Made by a program: the position numbers and the translations under genes. Positions 9,291-18,302 of a stretch of DNA of 64,000 bases are shown one piece after another (positions within the stretch are counted from its first letter, which is position 1; every line of letters begins with the position of its first letter). The notes beneath the pieces are model-generated. The model saw only the letters and a program-made list of their open reading frames with translations. It was not told the DNA's origin and did not search any database. This DNA comes from Mesorhizobium ciceri biovar biserrulae WSM1271 (GTDB taxonomy: Bacteria; Pseudomonadota; Alphaproteobacteria; Rhizobiales; Rhizobiaceae): the NCBI RefSeq assembly GCF_000185905.1, contig NC_014923.1, positions 620,001 through 684,000 of the forward strand, read 5' to 3'.

Positions 9291-10870
9291 GCGGCTGGTC
9301 TCGATATGGTCCTGCGCGGGGCGGCGAGACGCATGATGGCCTCCTCGCTGGCCGCGTCGCGGGAAAGAATGCCTGTCTGGCGGCCATCGGCCATCACCAG
9401 GATGCGGTCGGAGAGATGCAAAAGCTCCGGGAGTTCGGAGCTGATGACGGCGATGGCCAGTCCATCGCGCGCCAGCTTGAAGATCAGGTCGTAGATCTCG
9501 CGTTTGGCGCCGACATCGATGCCGCGCGTCGGCTCGTCCAGCAACAGCACCCTTGGCCTGGTCGCCAGCCACTTGCCGATGACGACCTTCTGCTGGTTGC
9601 CGCCGGACAGCGTGCCGGCAGGCTGGTCGATGTCCCGGCAGCGGATGCCGAGCGCCTTGACCGCCTGCCGCGCCAGCCCCTGCTCGGCGGCCAGCGAGCG
9701 GATGCCGAAGCGGGCCAGCGACCCGACCAGCGGCAGCGCGACATTGTCTGCGATCGAAGCCTGCAGATGCAGGCCTTGCGTCTTGCGGTCCTCGGTGACC
9801 AGTGCAATGCCCAGCCGCCTTGCGTCGCGGGGCGAACGGATATCCACAGGCCGGCCGTCGACCTGGATTTCGCCACCGGTGCGGCCATCGCTCGAGCCGA
9901 AGATCGCTTCCAGGATCTCGGTTCGGCCCGAACCCAGCAGCCCGCCAATGCCGAGGATCTCTCCGGCGGCAAGATCGAAGCCAACGCCGTCGATCACCGT
10001 GCGCCAGCCATGCGCATCGGGCTTCGACAGCGACAGGTTTTCGACCGAAAGCACAATGTTGCCGCCGGAGTGGCGCTCTTCCTGGGAGGAAGCGAGCAGG
10101 TTGCGTCCGACCATCGCCGAAATGATCGCATCTTCGTCCAGCCTGGCCATCGGCTCGGTCAGTACATGGCGGCCGTCGCGAAACACGGTGACGCGGCTGG
10201 CCAGATGCATGACCTCGTCGATGCGGTGCGAGATGTAGACGATGGCGACACCGCTCTCGGCAAGCTGGCGGATGATGCGGAACAGCCGCTGGCATTCGGC
10301 CGGCGACAGCGCCGAGGTCGGCTCGTCCATGATCAGGATGCGTGCCGACATCGACAGCGCCTTGGCGATCTCGACCAGCTGCTGCTCGCCGACACGCAGG
10401 GCACCGACGCGGGCTTGCGGATCGAGCTCGATGCCGAGCCGCTGCAACAAAGCGCCCGCCGCGCGGCTGCTTGCCTTGCGGTCGACAATCAGCCCGGCGA
10501 TCAGCTTCTCGCGGCCAAGGAAGATGTTGTCGGCGACGCTGAGTTCGGGCACCAGGTTGAGCTCCTGATGAATGATGGCAATGCCGGCATCCTCGGCGTC
10601 GCGTACGCCAGCGAAATTGACAGGGTGGCCATCGACGCTGACCGTGCCTTCATAGCCGGTGTAGACGCCGGAGAGGATCTTCATCAGCGTCGACTTGCCG
10701 GCGCCGTTCTCGCCCATCAAGGCATGAACCTCGCCGCGCCGCAGCTCGAAGCCGACATCGACCAGGGCGGCGATGCCGCCGAAGCTCTTGGAAATATGCT
10801 CGGCGCTCAGAACGGTGTCCGACCGATCGGCAGCGCCGTGCAGCGGGGAAAGGGAACTGCTCTCTCGCAT
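9287..10870 (-). CDS. Sugar-type ABC transporter ATPase (two ATP-binding domains)
   Basis: 527 residues, RbsA/MglA-type tandem ATPase. Domain 1 has Walker A GENGAGKS, signature VGEQQLVEIAKALS and Walker B ILIMDEPTSAL. Domain 2 has the degenerate Walker A GLLGSGRTE usual in this family, signature LSGGNQQKV and VLLLDEPTRGID. The ATG at 10870 was chosen over one 14 codons upstream because GGGAGG lies 11 nt before it. First gene of the importer operon. Upstream lie a TTGACA box and a LacI-type operator, so transcription is probably repressed by the divergent LacI protein until an inducer is present. Confidence 0.93.
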   Translation of the reverse strand: MRESSSLSPLHGAADRSDTVLSAEHISKSFGGIAALVDVGFELRRGEVHALMGENGAGKSTLMKILSGVYTGYEGTVSVDGHPVNFAGVRDAEDAGIAIIHQELNLVPELSVADNIFLGREKLIAGLIVDRKASSRAAGALLQRLGIELDPQARVGALRVGEQQLVEIAKALSMSARILIMDEPTSALSPAECQRLFRIIRQLAESGVAIVYISHRIDEVMHLASRVTVFRDGRHVLTEPMARLDEDAIISAMVGRNLLASSQEERHSGGNIVLSVENLSLSKPDAHGWRTVIDGVGFDLAAGEILGIGGLLGSGRTEILEAIFGSSDGRTGGEIQVDGRPVDIRSPRDARRLGIALVTEDRKTQGLHLQASIADNVALPLVGSLARFGIRSLAAEQGLARQAVKALGIRCRDIDQPAGTLSGGNQQKVVIGKWLATRPRVLLLDEPTRGIDVGAKREIYDLIFKLARDGLAIAVISSELPELLHLSDRILVMADGRQTGILSRDAASEEAIMRLAAPRRTISRPAA

Positions 10871-10920
10871 GACAATGGCGGCCTCCCTTCCGTCGTCGTC
10901 AACTTCCCGCAAACGCTAAT

Positions 10921-10942
10921 CTAAACGTTTCGATCATGTCAA
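10921..10942 (-). promoter_or_regulatory. ABC operon promoter with LacI-type operator
   Basis: Read on the minus strand: TTGACA (10937-10942) followed by CGAAACGTTTAG (10921-10932), whose core AAACGTTT is palindromic and matches the operator at 11028-11039 next to the lacI-type gene. The operator lies just downstream of the -35 box, in the space before the expected -10, a classic place for LacI repression. The -10 box itself (TTAGCG or TAGATT) is weak. Confidence 0.65.
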
Positions 10943-11027
10943 GCTGATATGAGGTACCGCATGTTTACTGCATTTCGATTCTTGCTAAAAAGGACAGGAT
11001 TCCGTACGTATTGGCCGGCAAGGGTGG

Positions 11028-11039
11028 CGAAACGTTTCG
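11028..11039 (+). promoter_or_regulatory. LacI-type operator (autoregulatory)
   Basis: Perfect 12-bp palindrome CGAAACGTTTCG ending 3 bp before the ATG at 11043 of the LacI-family gene. It is the same half-site as the operator in front of the ABC operon. Binding here would block the gene's own transcription or translation start, so autoregulation is likely. Confidence 0.7.
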
Positions 11040-11042
11040 AAA

Positions 11043-12110
11043 ATGACAGCATCAGGGCAAAAAAAACACCGGAAATCCACCGCGCCCACCATGCTTCATG
11101 TGGCTGAAGCGGCACGTGTTTCTGTCGCTACCGTTTCGGCGCTGATCAATGGCACGGCGACGGTCAGTCCGGAGCTTAGCCAGCGCATCGAACAGGCGAT
11201 CCGCGATATCGGCTACAAGCGCAACGCGATCGCCCGCAGCCTGAAGATGGGCACGACCCGCACGATCGGACTGACCGTGCCGCACATCACCAACCCATTC
11301 TTCACCGATGTCGTCTCGGTCATCCAGCAGGCCTTCGACCGGGCCGGCTATGCCGTCATGCTGTGCTGCACGGACGAGGATCTGAACACCCAGGACGATC
11401 AGATCAAGCTGCTGCTCGACCGCATGGTCGACGGGCTGATCGTGGCGCGCGTCGGCGACGGCGCGATCCTCAAGCGGATCGTCGACGACGCCAACGTGCC
11501 GGTGGTGCTGCTCGATCGTATCTGCAAAGGCGTTGACACCGATGCCGTGGTGCTGGACAACCAGCGCGCGGTGTTCGACGCCATCACCTATCTGATCAAT
11601 CTCGGCCACCGGCGCATCGGTTACATCACCGGCACGTCGGACATTTCGCCGATGCATGACCGCATGGCGGGATATCGCGAGGCGCTTCACGCCGCCGGCC
11701 TGCCGATCGCGGAGGAGCTGATCCGCTTCGGCAATTTCCACGAGATCGACGGCTACAACGCGACCATGCAGATGCTGTCCTCGCACGATCGGCCAAGCGC
11801 GATCTTCTCGGCCAACAACCCGATGGTGATCGGCACCATGAAGGCGATCCGCGACATCGGCCTGTCCTGCCCGGAAGACATTTCAGTTGCCTGCTTCGAC
11901 GACTTTCCATGGTCCGACGTGTTTCAGCCGCAGCTGACCACCGTCGCGCAGCCGGTGCAGGCGATCGGCGAACAGGCGGCCAATCTGCTTCTCGACCGTC
12001 TCGCCGGCAACAGGGACGCGCCGCCGCGCAAGCTTTTGCTCAAGGGCCGGCTGATGATCCGCAATTCATGCCGCCCGCTCGGGGCGATTGCGCAGAGCGT
12101 GAGCGCATAG
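11043..12110 (+). CDS. LacI family transcriptional regulator
   Basis: 355 residues. LacI helix-turn-helix at about residues 17-65 (MLHVAEAARVSVATVSALIN, hinge end NAIARSLKMG), then a periplasmic-binding-protein-like effector domain with IGLTVPHITNPFF and ISVACFDDFPW. Divergent from the sugar-type ABC operon and flanked by two matching operators, so it is the likely local repressor responding to the imported compound. The start is uncertain: no clear Shine-Dalgarno precedes ATG 11043, where the operator sits, and ATG 11091, directly at the helix-turn-helix, is possible. Confidence 0.9.
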   Translation: MTASGQKKHRKSTAPTMLHVAEAARVSVATVSALINGTATVSPELSQRIEQAIRDIGYKRNAIARSLKMGTTRTIGLTVPHITNPFFTDVVSVIQQAFDRAGYAVMLCCTDEDLNTQDDQIKLLLDRMVDGLIVARVGDGAILKRIVDDANVPVVLLDRICKGVDTDAVVLDNQRAVFDAITYLINLGHRRIGYITGTSDISPMHDRMAGYREALHAAGLPIAEELIRFGNFHEIDGYNATMQMLSSHDRPSAIFSANNPMVIGTMKAIRDIGLSCPEDISVACFDDFPWSDVFQPQLTTVAQPVQAIGEQAANLLLDRLAGNRDAPPRKLLLKGRLMIRNSCRPLGAIAQSVSA

Positions 12111-12143
12111 TTTTTCGCCCAGCATATATCGTACCAGAACTTG

Positions 12144-13145
12144 TCAGGCCGCCTGCGACAGCGATTTGTGCGCCTCGGCCAGGATCTCGAACGACCGCAC
12201 CCGCGCCGCATGATCAAAAATCTGCGCGGTGACCATCAGCTCGTCGGCGCCGGTGCGGCGCACGAAAGCATCGATGCCTTGCCGCACCGTTTCCGGGGAG
12301 CCGACGACGGCGCAGGACAATGCCTGGCCCAGCATGGTCTTTGCCATCGGATCGAGATCGCGGTCATAGTTCTCGACAGGTGGCGGCAGCCGTCCGGCCC
12401 GGCCGGTGCGCAGATTGACGAAAGCCTGTTGCAGCGAGGTGAACAGCAAACGAGCCTCGGCATCGGTGGGCGCGGCAAAGACGTTGAGGCCAAGCATGAC
12501 ATGCGGCTTGTCGAGCTGCTCGGAGGGTTGGAAGCGCGAGCGGTAGACATCCAGCGCGTGATCCAGATCCGCCGGCGCGAAATGCGAGGCGAAGGCATAG
12601 GGCAGGCCGAGCATGGCGGCAAGCTGCGCGCCGTAGAGGCTGGAGCCGAGGATCCAGACCGGCACGCCCTGGCCTTCGCCGGGCACGGCACGGATGCGTT
12701 GGCCTTCCTCGGCCGGCTGGAAATAGCCCATCAGCTCGACGACATCCTGCGGGAAATTGTCGACCCCGGCCTCGAGATTGCGGCGCAAGGCGCGGGCGGT
12801 ACCCATGTCGGTGCCGGGCGCCCGGCCGATGCCGAGATCGATGCGGCCCGGATGCAATGCGGCCAGCGTGCCGAACTGCTCGGCAATCACCAGCGGCGAA
12901 TGGTTGGGCAGCATGATGCCGCCGGCGCCGACACGAATGGTCTTGGTGCCGCCCGCGACATGGGCAATGACGACGGCTGTGGCGGCACTGGCAATACCCG
13001 GCATGTTGTGATGCTCGGCCAGCCAGAAACGCTTGTAGCCCAGGCGCTCGGCATGGCGGGCAAGATCGAGCGAATTGGCCAGCGACTGCGAGGCATCGCT
13101 GCCTTCGACGATCGGCGACAGGTCGAGAACGGAAAGGTCGGTCAT
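12144..13145 (-). CDS. LLM class flavin-dependent oxidoreductase
   Basis: 333 residues, bacterial-luciferase-like TIM barrel. Family marks: [11 protein letters not shown] at the N-terminus, [16 protein letters not shown] near residues 40-55, [16 protein letters not shown] and [13 protein letters not shown]. These single-component monooxygenases use FMNH2 supplied by a separate reductase. It resembles the YhbW/MsnO8-type subgroup. Convergent with the lacI-type gene and separated by 33 bp. Substrate unknown. A second, different member lies at 14501-15562. Confidence 0.88.
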   Translation of the reverse strand: MTDLSVLDLSPIVEGSDASQSLANSLDLARHAERLGYKRFWLAEHHNMPGIASAATAVVIAHVAGGTKTIRVGAGGIMLPNHSPLVIAEQFGTLAALHPGRIDLGIGRAPGTDMGTARALRRNLEAGVDNFPQDVVELMGYFQPAEEGQRIRAVPGEGQGVPVWILGSSLYGAQLAAMLGLPYAFASHFAPADLDHALDVYRSRFQPSEQLDKPHVMLGLNVFAAPTDAEARLLFTSLQQAFVNLRTGRAGRLPPPVENYDRDLDPMAKTMLGQALSCAVVGSPETVRQGIDAFVRRTGADELMVTAQIFDHAARVRSFEILAEAHKSLSQAA

Positions 13146-13213
13146 GGGTGGGATCCTGTGTCAGGACCGCATGTAGGAAGCATCCGGCGGCGCCGCAAAT
13201 TCAAAAATATTGA

Positions 13214-14383
13214 TCAGCCTTTGACAGCTTCGGGGTCGGCGATGTCGTCCTCCTCGACGACAACCGCGTGCTGCGCGGCGAGAAAATTGCCGACATGGCT
13301 GAGCCCATCGAAATGATCGCAGAACACCTTGATGACGACCAGCAGCGGCACCGCCATCAGGGCGCCGACGAAACCCCACAGCCATGACCAGAAGGCGATG
13401 GCGATGAAGATCGCCACGGCGTTGATCTCGAGGCGCCTGCCGACCACCATCGGCGTCACGAACTGGCCTTCGACGATGTCGCACAAGATCACGAAGGCGG
13501 GCGCCAGAAGCGCGTAGAAGATGGTATCGAAGCTGATCAACGCCATGACCGTGACAAGCACGATGGTGATCAGTGCTCCGACATAGGGCAGGAAATTGAG
13601 CAGGGCGGCAGCAACGCCCCAGACCAGCGGATTGGGCACGCCGAGCGCCCAAAGACCGAGAGCGATGACCGTGCCGAGGCCGGCATTGATGATCGTGACG
13701 GTGAGCAGATAGTGCGAGATTTCGCGTTCGACGTCATAGACGACGCGCAGCGCCCGCTTCTTTTCGCTGAGGCTGGCGAAGGACTGGATGATCTTTTCAT
13801 AAAACATCGTGCCGGAGGCGAGCAGGAACAGCGACAGCACGAAGATGATGGTGAGGCCTGTTCCCGCCGACAGGATGTTGCTGGCGGCCGCCGACAGGAT
13901 GCCGGACTGCGCTACCGCCACCTTCTGAATACCCGACTCCTGCGAGGTCTCGGTCAGTTGTTCGATCTGATGCGAAATCTGCATGATCTTCTCGAGCGGC
14001 TGTCGCAATTGCGCCAACCGTTCGGTGAGCTTCTGGCCGATCGACGAGGTATTGTTGATAAGATCGATGATCGGGCCACTGAGCAGATAGCCGGCGGTGG
14101 CGAACACACAAAGGGACAACAGCACCAGAAGGGTTGCCGAGATCACTTCCGGGATACCGTGCTTGCGCAGCAGCCGGACGATCGGCGTCAGCGTCAGCGC
14201 CAGCAGGAAAGCCAGAAGCACTGGCATGAAAAAGGCGCGGGCGAAATAGAGCGCGTAGATGGCCATGAAGAGAAAGATGCCGATCAGCAACGAGCGCATC
14301 AGACGCGTGTCGGCGCGAGCCGCGACGCGCGAATCCGGTTCATCGGAAACGTCCTGACCCCAGGCTGTGGGTTCGGTTTTCAT
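13214..14383 (-). CDS. AI-2E family transporter
   Basis: 389 residues, polytopic membrane protein of the AI-2E/PerM exporter family (PF01594). Eight or so hydrophobic segments are visible, with FFMPVLLAFLLALTLTPIV near the N-terminus and the typical C-terminal FVTPMVVGRRLEINAVAIF and GFVGALMAVPLLVVIKVF. A helical periplasmic-loop region occupies about 115-165. ATG 14383 has GAGGGG five bases upstream and is preferred over the GTG two codons earlier. Members export diverse solutes, so a quorum-signal role should not be assumed. Confidence 0.88.
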   Translation of the reverse strand: MKTEPTAWGQDVSDEPDSRVAARADTRLMRSLLIGIFLFMAIYALYFARAFFMPVLLAFLLALTLTPIVRLLRKHGIPEVISATLLVLLSLCVFATAGYLLSGPIIDLINNTSSIGQKLTERLAQLRQPLEKIMQISHQIEQLTETSQESGIQKVAVAQSGILSAAASNILSAGTGLTIIFVLSLFLLASGTMFYEKIIQSFASLSEKKRALRVVYDVEREISHYLLTVTIINAGLGTVIALGLWALGVPNPLVWGVAAALLNFLPYVGALITIVLVTVMALISFDTIFYALLAPAFVILCDIVEGQFVTPMVVGRRLEINAVAIFIAIAFWSWLWGFVGALMAVPLLVVIKVFCDHFDGLSHVGNFLAAQHAVVVEEDDIADPEAVKG

Positions 14384-14500
14384 GGTCACCCCTCAAGCCG
14401 GCGCCCCTTCGCACGGCAATCGCCTCCATGAAACGCAGAGTTACGGGCGAGGGTTCCATGAGCCGGCTTCGGGATTGAGGCCGCTCGCGCCGGCTCCGGG

Positions 14501-15562
14501 TCAGGCTGCCGGCGACGTGACGGCTGTGGCGGGCTTGGCTGTTTCCTTGCGCACGATCGGCGCCACCCTGGTGCCGTAGAGTTCGATCGCCTTCATGATC
14601 TTGGCATGCGGCATGGTGCCGATCGCCATCTGCAGCAGGAAGCGGTCATTGCCGAAGATCTTGTGCTGGGCGACGATCTTTTCAGCCACTTGCTCGGGAC
14701 TGCCGACGAACAGGGCGCCTGTGGGGCCGCGCGACTGGTCGAAATGCGCCCGCGAGGTCGGACCCCAGCCGCGCTCGCGGCCGATGCGATTCATCACTTC
14801 CGCCTGCGGGCCGTAGAAATCGTCCGCCGCCTGCTCGGTCGTCTCGGCGATGAAGCCGTGCACGTTGATGCTGGTGGCAAGGCCCGCCGGATCACTGCCG
14901 GCGCGCTTGGCGGCTTCGCGGTAGAGATCGAACAGCGGCGCGAAACGCGCCGGCTCGCCGCCAATGATGGCGAGCGCCAGCGGCAGGCCGAGCGCGCCAG
15001 CGCGGGCGGCAGACTGCGGCGTGCCGCCAATGGCGATCCAGACCGGTAGCCTGTCCTGGAAGGGCCGGGGATAAACGCCGCGATCGTTGATCGGCGCACG
15101 CAGATTGCCCGACCAGGTGACCTTCACGCTGTCGCGGATGGCAAGCAGCAGATCCAGTTTTTCGGCGAACAGCTCGTCATAATCCTCGAGGTTGAAACCG
15201 AACAGCGGGAAGGATTCGATGAACGAGCCGCGCCCGGCCATGATCTCGGCGCGGCCGCCCGACAGAAGATCGAGCGTGGCAAATTGCTGGAAAACGCGCA
15301 CCGGGTCATCGGAAGACAGAACGGTGACCGCGCTGGTCAGCTTGATGCGCTTCGAACGCTCGGCCGCCGCGGCCAGGGCCACGACCGGTGCGGAGGCGGC
15401 ATAGTCGGGCCGGTGATGCTCGCCGAGGCCGAAGACGTCGAGGCCGACCTGGTCGGCCAGCTCGATCTCCTCGATCAGGTTGCGCAGCCGCTCATGCGGG
15501 CCGATGGCACCGGGGCCCGGCTGCGGGCTGACGTCGGCGAATGTGTAGAGACCGAGTTCCAT
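14501..15562 (-). CDS. LLM class flavin-dependent oxidoreductase
   Basis: 353 residues, luciferase-like monooxygenase. Family features: [30 protein letters not shown] and [19 protein letters not shown], followed by a barrel with [19 protein letters not shown]. It probably binds FMN and oxidises an unknown small molecule. Only distantly similar to the other member at 12144-13145, so the two are not a recent tandem duplication. The promoter side (15563-15840) carries a copy of the dispersed repeat. Confidence 0.87.
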   Translation of the reverse strand: MELGLYTFADVSPQPGPGAIGPHERLRNLIEEIELADQVGLDVFGLGEHHRPDYAASAPVVALAAAAERSKRIKLTSAVTVLSSDDPVRVFQQFATLDLLSGGRAEIMAGRGSFIESFPLFGFNLEDYDELFAEKLDLLLAIRDSVKVTWSGNLRAPINDRGVYPRPFQDRLPVWIAIGGTPQSAARAGALGLPLALAIIGGEPARFAPLFDLYREAAKRAGSDPAGLATSINVHGFIAETTEQAADDFYGPQAEVMNRIGRERGWGPTSRAHFDQSRGPTGALFVGSPEQVAEKIVAQHKIFGNDRFLLQMAIGTMPHAKIMKAIELYGTRVAPIVRKETAKPATAVTSPAA

Positions 15563-15678
15563 TTGATGTCATCCTGGTGTTGGGTTTTCGGGTTAGACGT
15601 AGCGACGCCTCAGCCGCGCCGCCAGTGGGGCGGACGGTGAACAGTGCATGTCGGTTTCGGCTCTATCTCTTCGTCGCC

Positions 15679-15722
15679 ATTCCGGACGGAAAACCGCTTC
15701 ACACTTTTCCTGGAATTGCTCC
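15679..15722 (+). repeat. Dispersed palindromic repeat, copy A (half element)
   Basis: ATTCCGGACGGAAAACCGCT followed by TCACACTTTTCCTGGAATTG and CTCC: the second arm of the element found in full at 17160-17263. The first arm is only vaguely preserved upstream (ctctatctcttcgtcgcc). It lies between the divergently transcribed LLM and coiled-coil genes. Confidence 0.85.
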
Positions 15723-15840
15723 AAAGGCGTCTCCCGAGTGCAACAGCCGACAATTTCATGGCTGCCATGCCGTTTTGGCGCTTGAACTCTCGGTTTTCGC
15801 GCGTATGTAAGCGTCGCGAATTGACTTCAGGGAAGTGGAC

Positions 15841-16269
15841 TTGGCTATCTACAGGGAAAAAGACGTTTTCGAGCGGCGCAATGCCGCAAACGAGGCAAAG
15901 AAGGCGCTCCTCGAGCGCTTCAAGGCAAAGCCGGCGGCGGATGATCCCGCAGTGCTGGCGCGGCAGGCTGAACGCAAGGCTATCCTTGCGGCCCGCGAAA
16001 TCCGCGAGGCCGAAAAGGCCCGGCTGAAGCAGGAGAAGCTGGCACGCGAAGCGGTCGAGAAGGCCGAGCGCGAGGCAGCAGCCGAAGCGGCACGTATCGC
16101 CGCCGAGGAAGCTGCACAGGCCGAGGCCAAGATTCGGGAATCCGAAGAGAACGAGCGCATCGCCCGTCTTCTGGCCGACGAAGCCGAACGCAAGGCCAAG
16201 CGCGACGCGCGTTATGCGGCACGCAAGCAGCGTACCGGCAGGACGCCTCCGGGCTTCTCCGCCCGCTAG
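15841..16269 (+). CDS. Charged alpha-helical protein, DUF6481-like
   Basis: 142 residues dominated by Ala, Glu, Lys and Arg, predicted as one long helix or coiled coil, with AEKARLKQEKLAREAVEKA in the middle and a basic C-terminus (RDARYAARKQRTGRT). It resembles the short alphaproteobacterial family DUF6481; function unknown. A TTG at 15841 is preferred because AGGGAAG lies five bases before it; a GTG at 15835 in the same frame would overlap that site. Low-complexity composition makes homology uncertain, but the reading frame is clean and uninterrupted. Confidence 0.7.
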   Translation: MAIYREKDVFERRNAANEAKKALLERFKAKPAADDPAVLARQAERKAILAAREIREAEKARLKQEKLAREAVEKAEREAAAEAARIAAEEAAQAEAKIRESEENERIARLLADEAERKAKRDARYAARKQRTGRTPPGFSAR

Positions 16270-16407
16270 CTCTCGGCTACGGAGCAATCTGCTTCGAGAA
16301 CCAGGGTCGCCTCGCAGCGGCCCTGAACGTGTTTGTCCCATGCATGTCGCCCTGGTCCCGGCTCTGGGAGGACGACATGCGCAAACCAAGAGACCCAAGC
16401 GTTACCG

Positions 16408-16728
16408 TCAGGCGGCGAACTTCAGCCCCATGATGCCGCAGACGATGAGCGCGATGCAGGCCAGCCTGATCGCGGTGGCCGGTTCGCCGAGCAGCCAGAT
16501 GCCGAGCAGTGCCGTACCGACGGTGCCGATGCCGGTCCACACCGCATAGGCGGTGCCGACGGGCAGCGCCTTCAGCGCCAGGCCGAGCAGAGTGAGGCTG
16601 ACGACCATCGAGGCAACGGTCAGCACGGTCGGCACCAGCTTCGAGAAGCCATCGGTGTATTTGAGGCCGATTGCCCAGCCGATCTCGAACAAGCCAGCGA
16701 AAAAGAGAAGAATCCACGACATCGACAA
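16408..16728 (-). CDS. sugE: SugE/Gdx-type small multidrug resistance exporter (probable guanidinium exporter)
   Basis: 106 residues with four membrane helices, the normal size of the SMR family. The conserved membrane Glu is E15 in [19 protein letters not shown]; this signature, with the KYTDGF ending, belongs to the SugE/Gdx branch, not the EmrE drug-exporter branch. Gdx proteins exchange guanidinium for protons in the inner membrane. The 5' leader holds two ACGA-loop hairpins of the guanidine-II riboswitch type, which independently supports a guanidinium role. GGAG lies eight bases before the ATG. Single gene, no SMR partner nearby. Confidence 0.92.
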   Translation of the reverse strand: MSMSWILLFFAGLFEIGWAIGLKYTDGFSKLVPTVLTVASMVVSLTLLGLALKALPVGTAYAVWTGIGTVGTALLGIWLLGEPATAIRLACIALIVCGIMGLKFAA

Positions 16729-16786
16729 CGCTCCATCAGAGCATCGGACCGAAAAGTGACTTCGGCGTCCGACGATCAGTCAACCA

Positions 16787-16837
16787 ATGGCGGGTCGTCC
16801 CGTCCGGATTTGGGGAAGCGCGAGGTCGTCCCCGCCA
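16787..16837 (-). promoter_or_regulatory. Guanidine-II (mini-ykkC) riboswitch
   Basis: On the minus strand, upstream of sugE, are two hairpins each with an ACGA tetraloop: GCGGGG-ACGA-CCTCGC (16820-16835; six pairs including one G-T) and GGACGGG-ACGA-CCCGCC (16789-16805; four solid pairs in CGGG/CCCG, extended outward). Paired ACGR-loop hairpins a short linker apart are the known guanidine-II aptamer, in which the two loops dock and bind guanidinium. Between aptamer and ATG another strong hairpin (about 16742-16775) could be part of the expression platform. Guanidine is expected to switch sugE on. Confidence 0.85.
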
Positions 16838-16927
16838 CGCCAATATAGGAATTTCGGGCGCTCGAGCAACAGCGACCGGCAACAAGTGTCGCCGGCCGTA
16901 ATCTTATTGCGAAGTGGATCGCCGGAC

Positions 16928-17053
16928 CTACTTGTCCTTGAGCTTCATCGCCTTGACCGGCGGCGCCTTCAGCGCCGGAGCCGGAGCGGGCTTCTTGGCG
17001 TCCTTCTTCGGCTTGCGGGCTTCCTTGCCTGCCTTCATCGCACCTTTAGCCAT
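16928..17053 (-). CDS. Small Lys/Ala/Pro-rich protein
   Basis: 41 residues from ATG 17053 with a very strong Shine-Dalgarno (AGGAGG, eight bases upstream). About one quarter Lys; starts MAKGAMKAGKEARKPKKDAK and ends in a Pro/Ala/Lys tail. No membrane segment. Such a composition suggests a nucleic-acid-associated or disordered protein, but no function is recognised. The strong ribosome site and clean stop make it a real gene despite its size. It is monocistronic, divergent from the transglutaminase-like gene. Confidence 0.65.
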   Translation of the reverse strand: MAKGAMKAGKEARKPKKDAKKPAPAPALKAPPVKAMKLKDK

Positions 17054-17365
17054 GATTCGTTCCTCCTGATGTGAGAAGCCAAGTGAAACAAGAGAACCGC
17101 CCGACCGCAAGGGGTTAGCGACTGTTGCCGCCGGCAGCGGATCGCTTTCAACCGGTTTCTAGAGCAATTCACCGTTTCGCGGAAACAGCGAATTGCTCTA
17201 ACTCTTTGTTTTGACGCAATTCCGGACAGAAAATCGCTTCACACTTTTCCTGGAATTGCTCTAATTTGCTCGTAAACCATGGCGGTCCGTGCCATGGTCA
17301 TTTTCGCACTGCAGCATCGACCCGAGCTTCGCCGGGTGATCGTCAGGCAGGCCGTCAGGACGACA
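17054..17365. other. Intergenic stretch between divergent genes
   Basis: 312 bp without a gene. It holds the upstream region of the small Lys-rich gene on the minus side, a complete copy of the dispersed repeat (17160-17263) and about 100 bp before the transglutaminase-like gene. No convincing sigma-70 promoter could be picked by eye. Confidence 0.6.
17160..17263 (+). repeat. Dispersed palindromic repeat, copy B (complete reference copy)
   Basis: 104-bp element made of two hairpins. Arm 1: TAGAGCAATTC and GAATTGCTCTA enclose an inner stem (CCGTTTC/GGAAAC). A spacer actctttgttttgac follows. Arm 2: GCAATTCCGGAC and, after gcttcacactttt, TGGAATTGCTCTA. Both arms end in the same AGAGCAATTC-type sequence, so the whole unit is itself an inverted repeat. 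Five further copies lie in this window. Confidence 0.9.
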
Positions 17366-18175
17366 ATGCGAATCCACATCGGCTGCGAGATGAGCTTCGA
17401 CTTTCCGCAGGAAACGCCGCTCATCGCGATGCTGAATGTGCACTATTCGCGGGCCTCCGATCTCGAGCGGCCGGATTTCCTGATCTCCAATCCGCCGGTG
17501 CCGATCGAAAGCTATCGCGACAGTTTCGGCAATTGGTGCAACCGGCTTGTCGCGCCGCCCGGGCGCTTCACCTTCGGCACCGACGCGGTGATCCGCGACC
17601 CCGGCAACTTCGAGATGGGCGACCTGATGGCCTGGCAGCACGAGGTGCGCGACCTGCCGGCGGACACATTGCTGTTCCTGCTGCCCAGCCGTTTTTGCGA
17701 AAGCGACCTTCTGGCTGACGAGGCGTGGCGGCTGTTCGGCAACACGCCGCTGGGTATTCCGCGCGTGCAGGCGGTCTGCGACTTCGTCCACAGCCACATC
17801 GTCTTCAACTACGGCAATGCACGGCCGACGCGCACCGCGGCGGAAGCCTATCGTGAACAGAGCGGCGTGTGCCGCGACTACGCGCATCTCGCCGTCACCT
17901 TCTGCCGGGCACTCAACATCCCAACGCGCTATTGCACCGGCTACATCAGCGACATCGGTATGCCGAAGCCATGGGCAAGCATGGATTTCTGCGCCTGGAT
18001 GGAAGTCTATCTCGGCGGCCGCTGGCATGTCTTCGACCCGCGCAACAATGCACCGCGCATCGGCCGCATCCTGATCGCCTCCGGCCGCGACGCCGCCGAC
18101 GTGCCGCTGACCCATATTTTCGGCCCGGGAACGCTTGCCGGCTTCAAGGTGTGGACCAGCGAGATCATCGAGTAG
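17366..18175 (+). CDS. Transglutaminase-like domain protein
   Basis: 269 residues. An N-terminal beta-rich domain (about 1-100) precedes a transglutaminase-like papain fold: the nucleophile C169 in SGVCRDYAHLA and D224 in VFDPRNN are in place. At the position where the family usually has the catalytic His (DFHAW) the sequence reads MDFCAWMEVYL, with C209. No signal peptide. The ATG at 17366 (MRIHIGCEM) was chosen because the protein family starts here and the frame upstream overlaps the repeat region. Likely a cytoplasmic peptidase or isopeptidase-like enzyme; the partner is unknown. Confidence 0.82.
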   Translation: MRIHIGCEMSFDFPQETPLIAMLNVHYSRASDLERPDFLISNPPVPIESYRDSFGNWCNRLVAPPGRFTFGTDAVIRDPGNFEMGDLMAWQHEVRDLPADTLLFLLPSRFCESDLLADEAWRLFGNTPLGIPRVQAVCDFVHSHIVFNYGNARPTRTAAEAYREQSGVCRDYAHLAVTFCRALNIPTRYCTGYISDIGMPKPWASMDFCAWMEVYLGGRWHVFDPRNNAPRIGRILIASGRDAADVPLTHIFGPGTLAGFKVWTSEIIE

Positions 18176-18302
18176 TCGCCGTTTTCCATAGACCGATCTC
18201 TCATGGCCGCTGCCGTGGACGACCCGACATTCGCGCGGTGTGATGCCTGTGGAGCTTTAGCGGCCTGGCCGCTAAACTGCGCCTTGAACGGGGGCAAATG
18301 CC

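Noticed and set aside
7932..10924. Long open frames on the + strand opposite the ABC operon
   Set aside because: They are antisense to clearly recognised ABC genes, have His/Gln/Asp-rich composition typical of high-GC shadow frames and lack domains.
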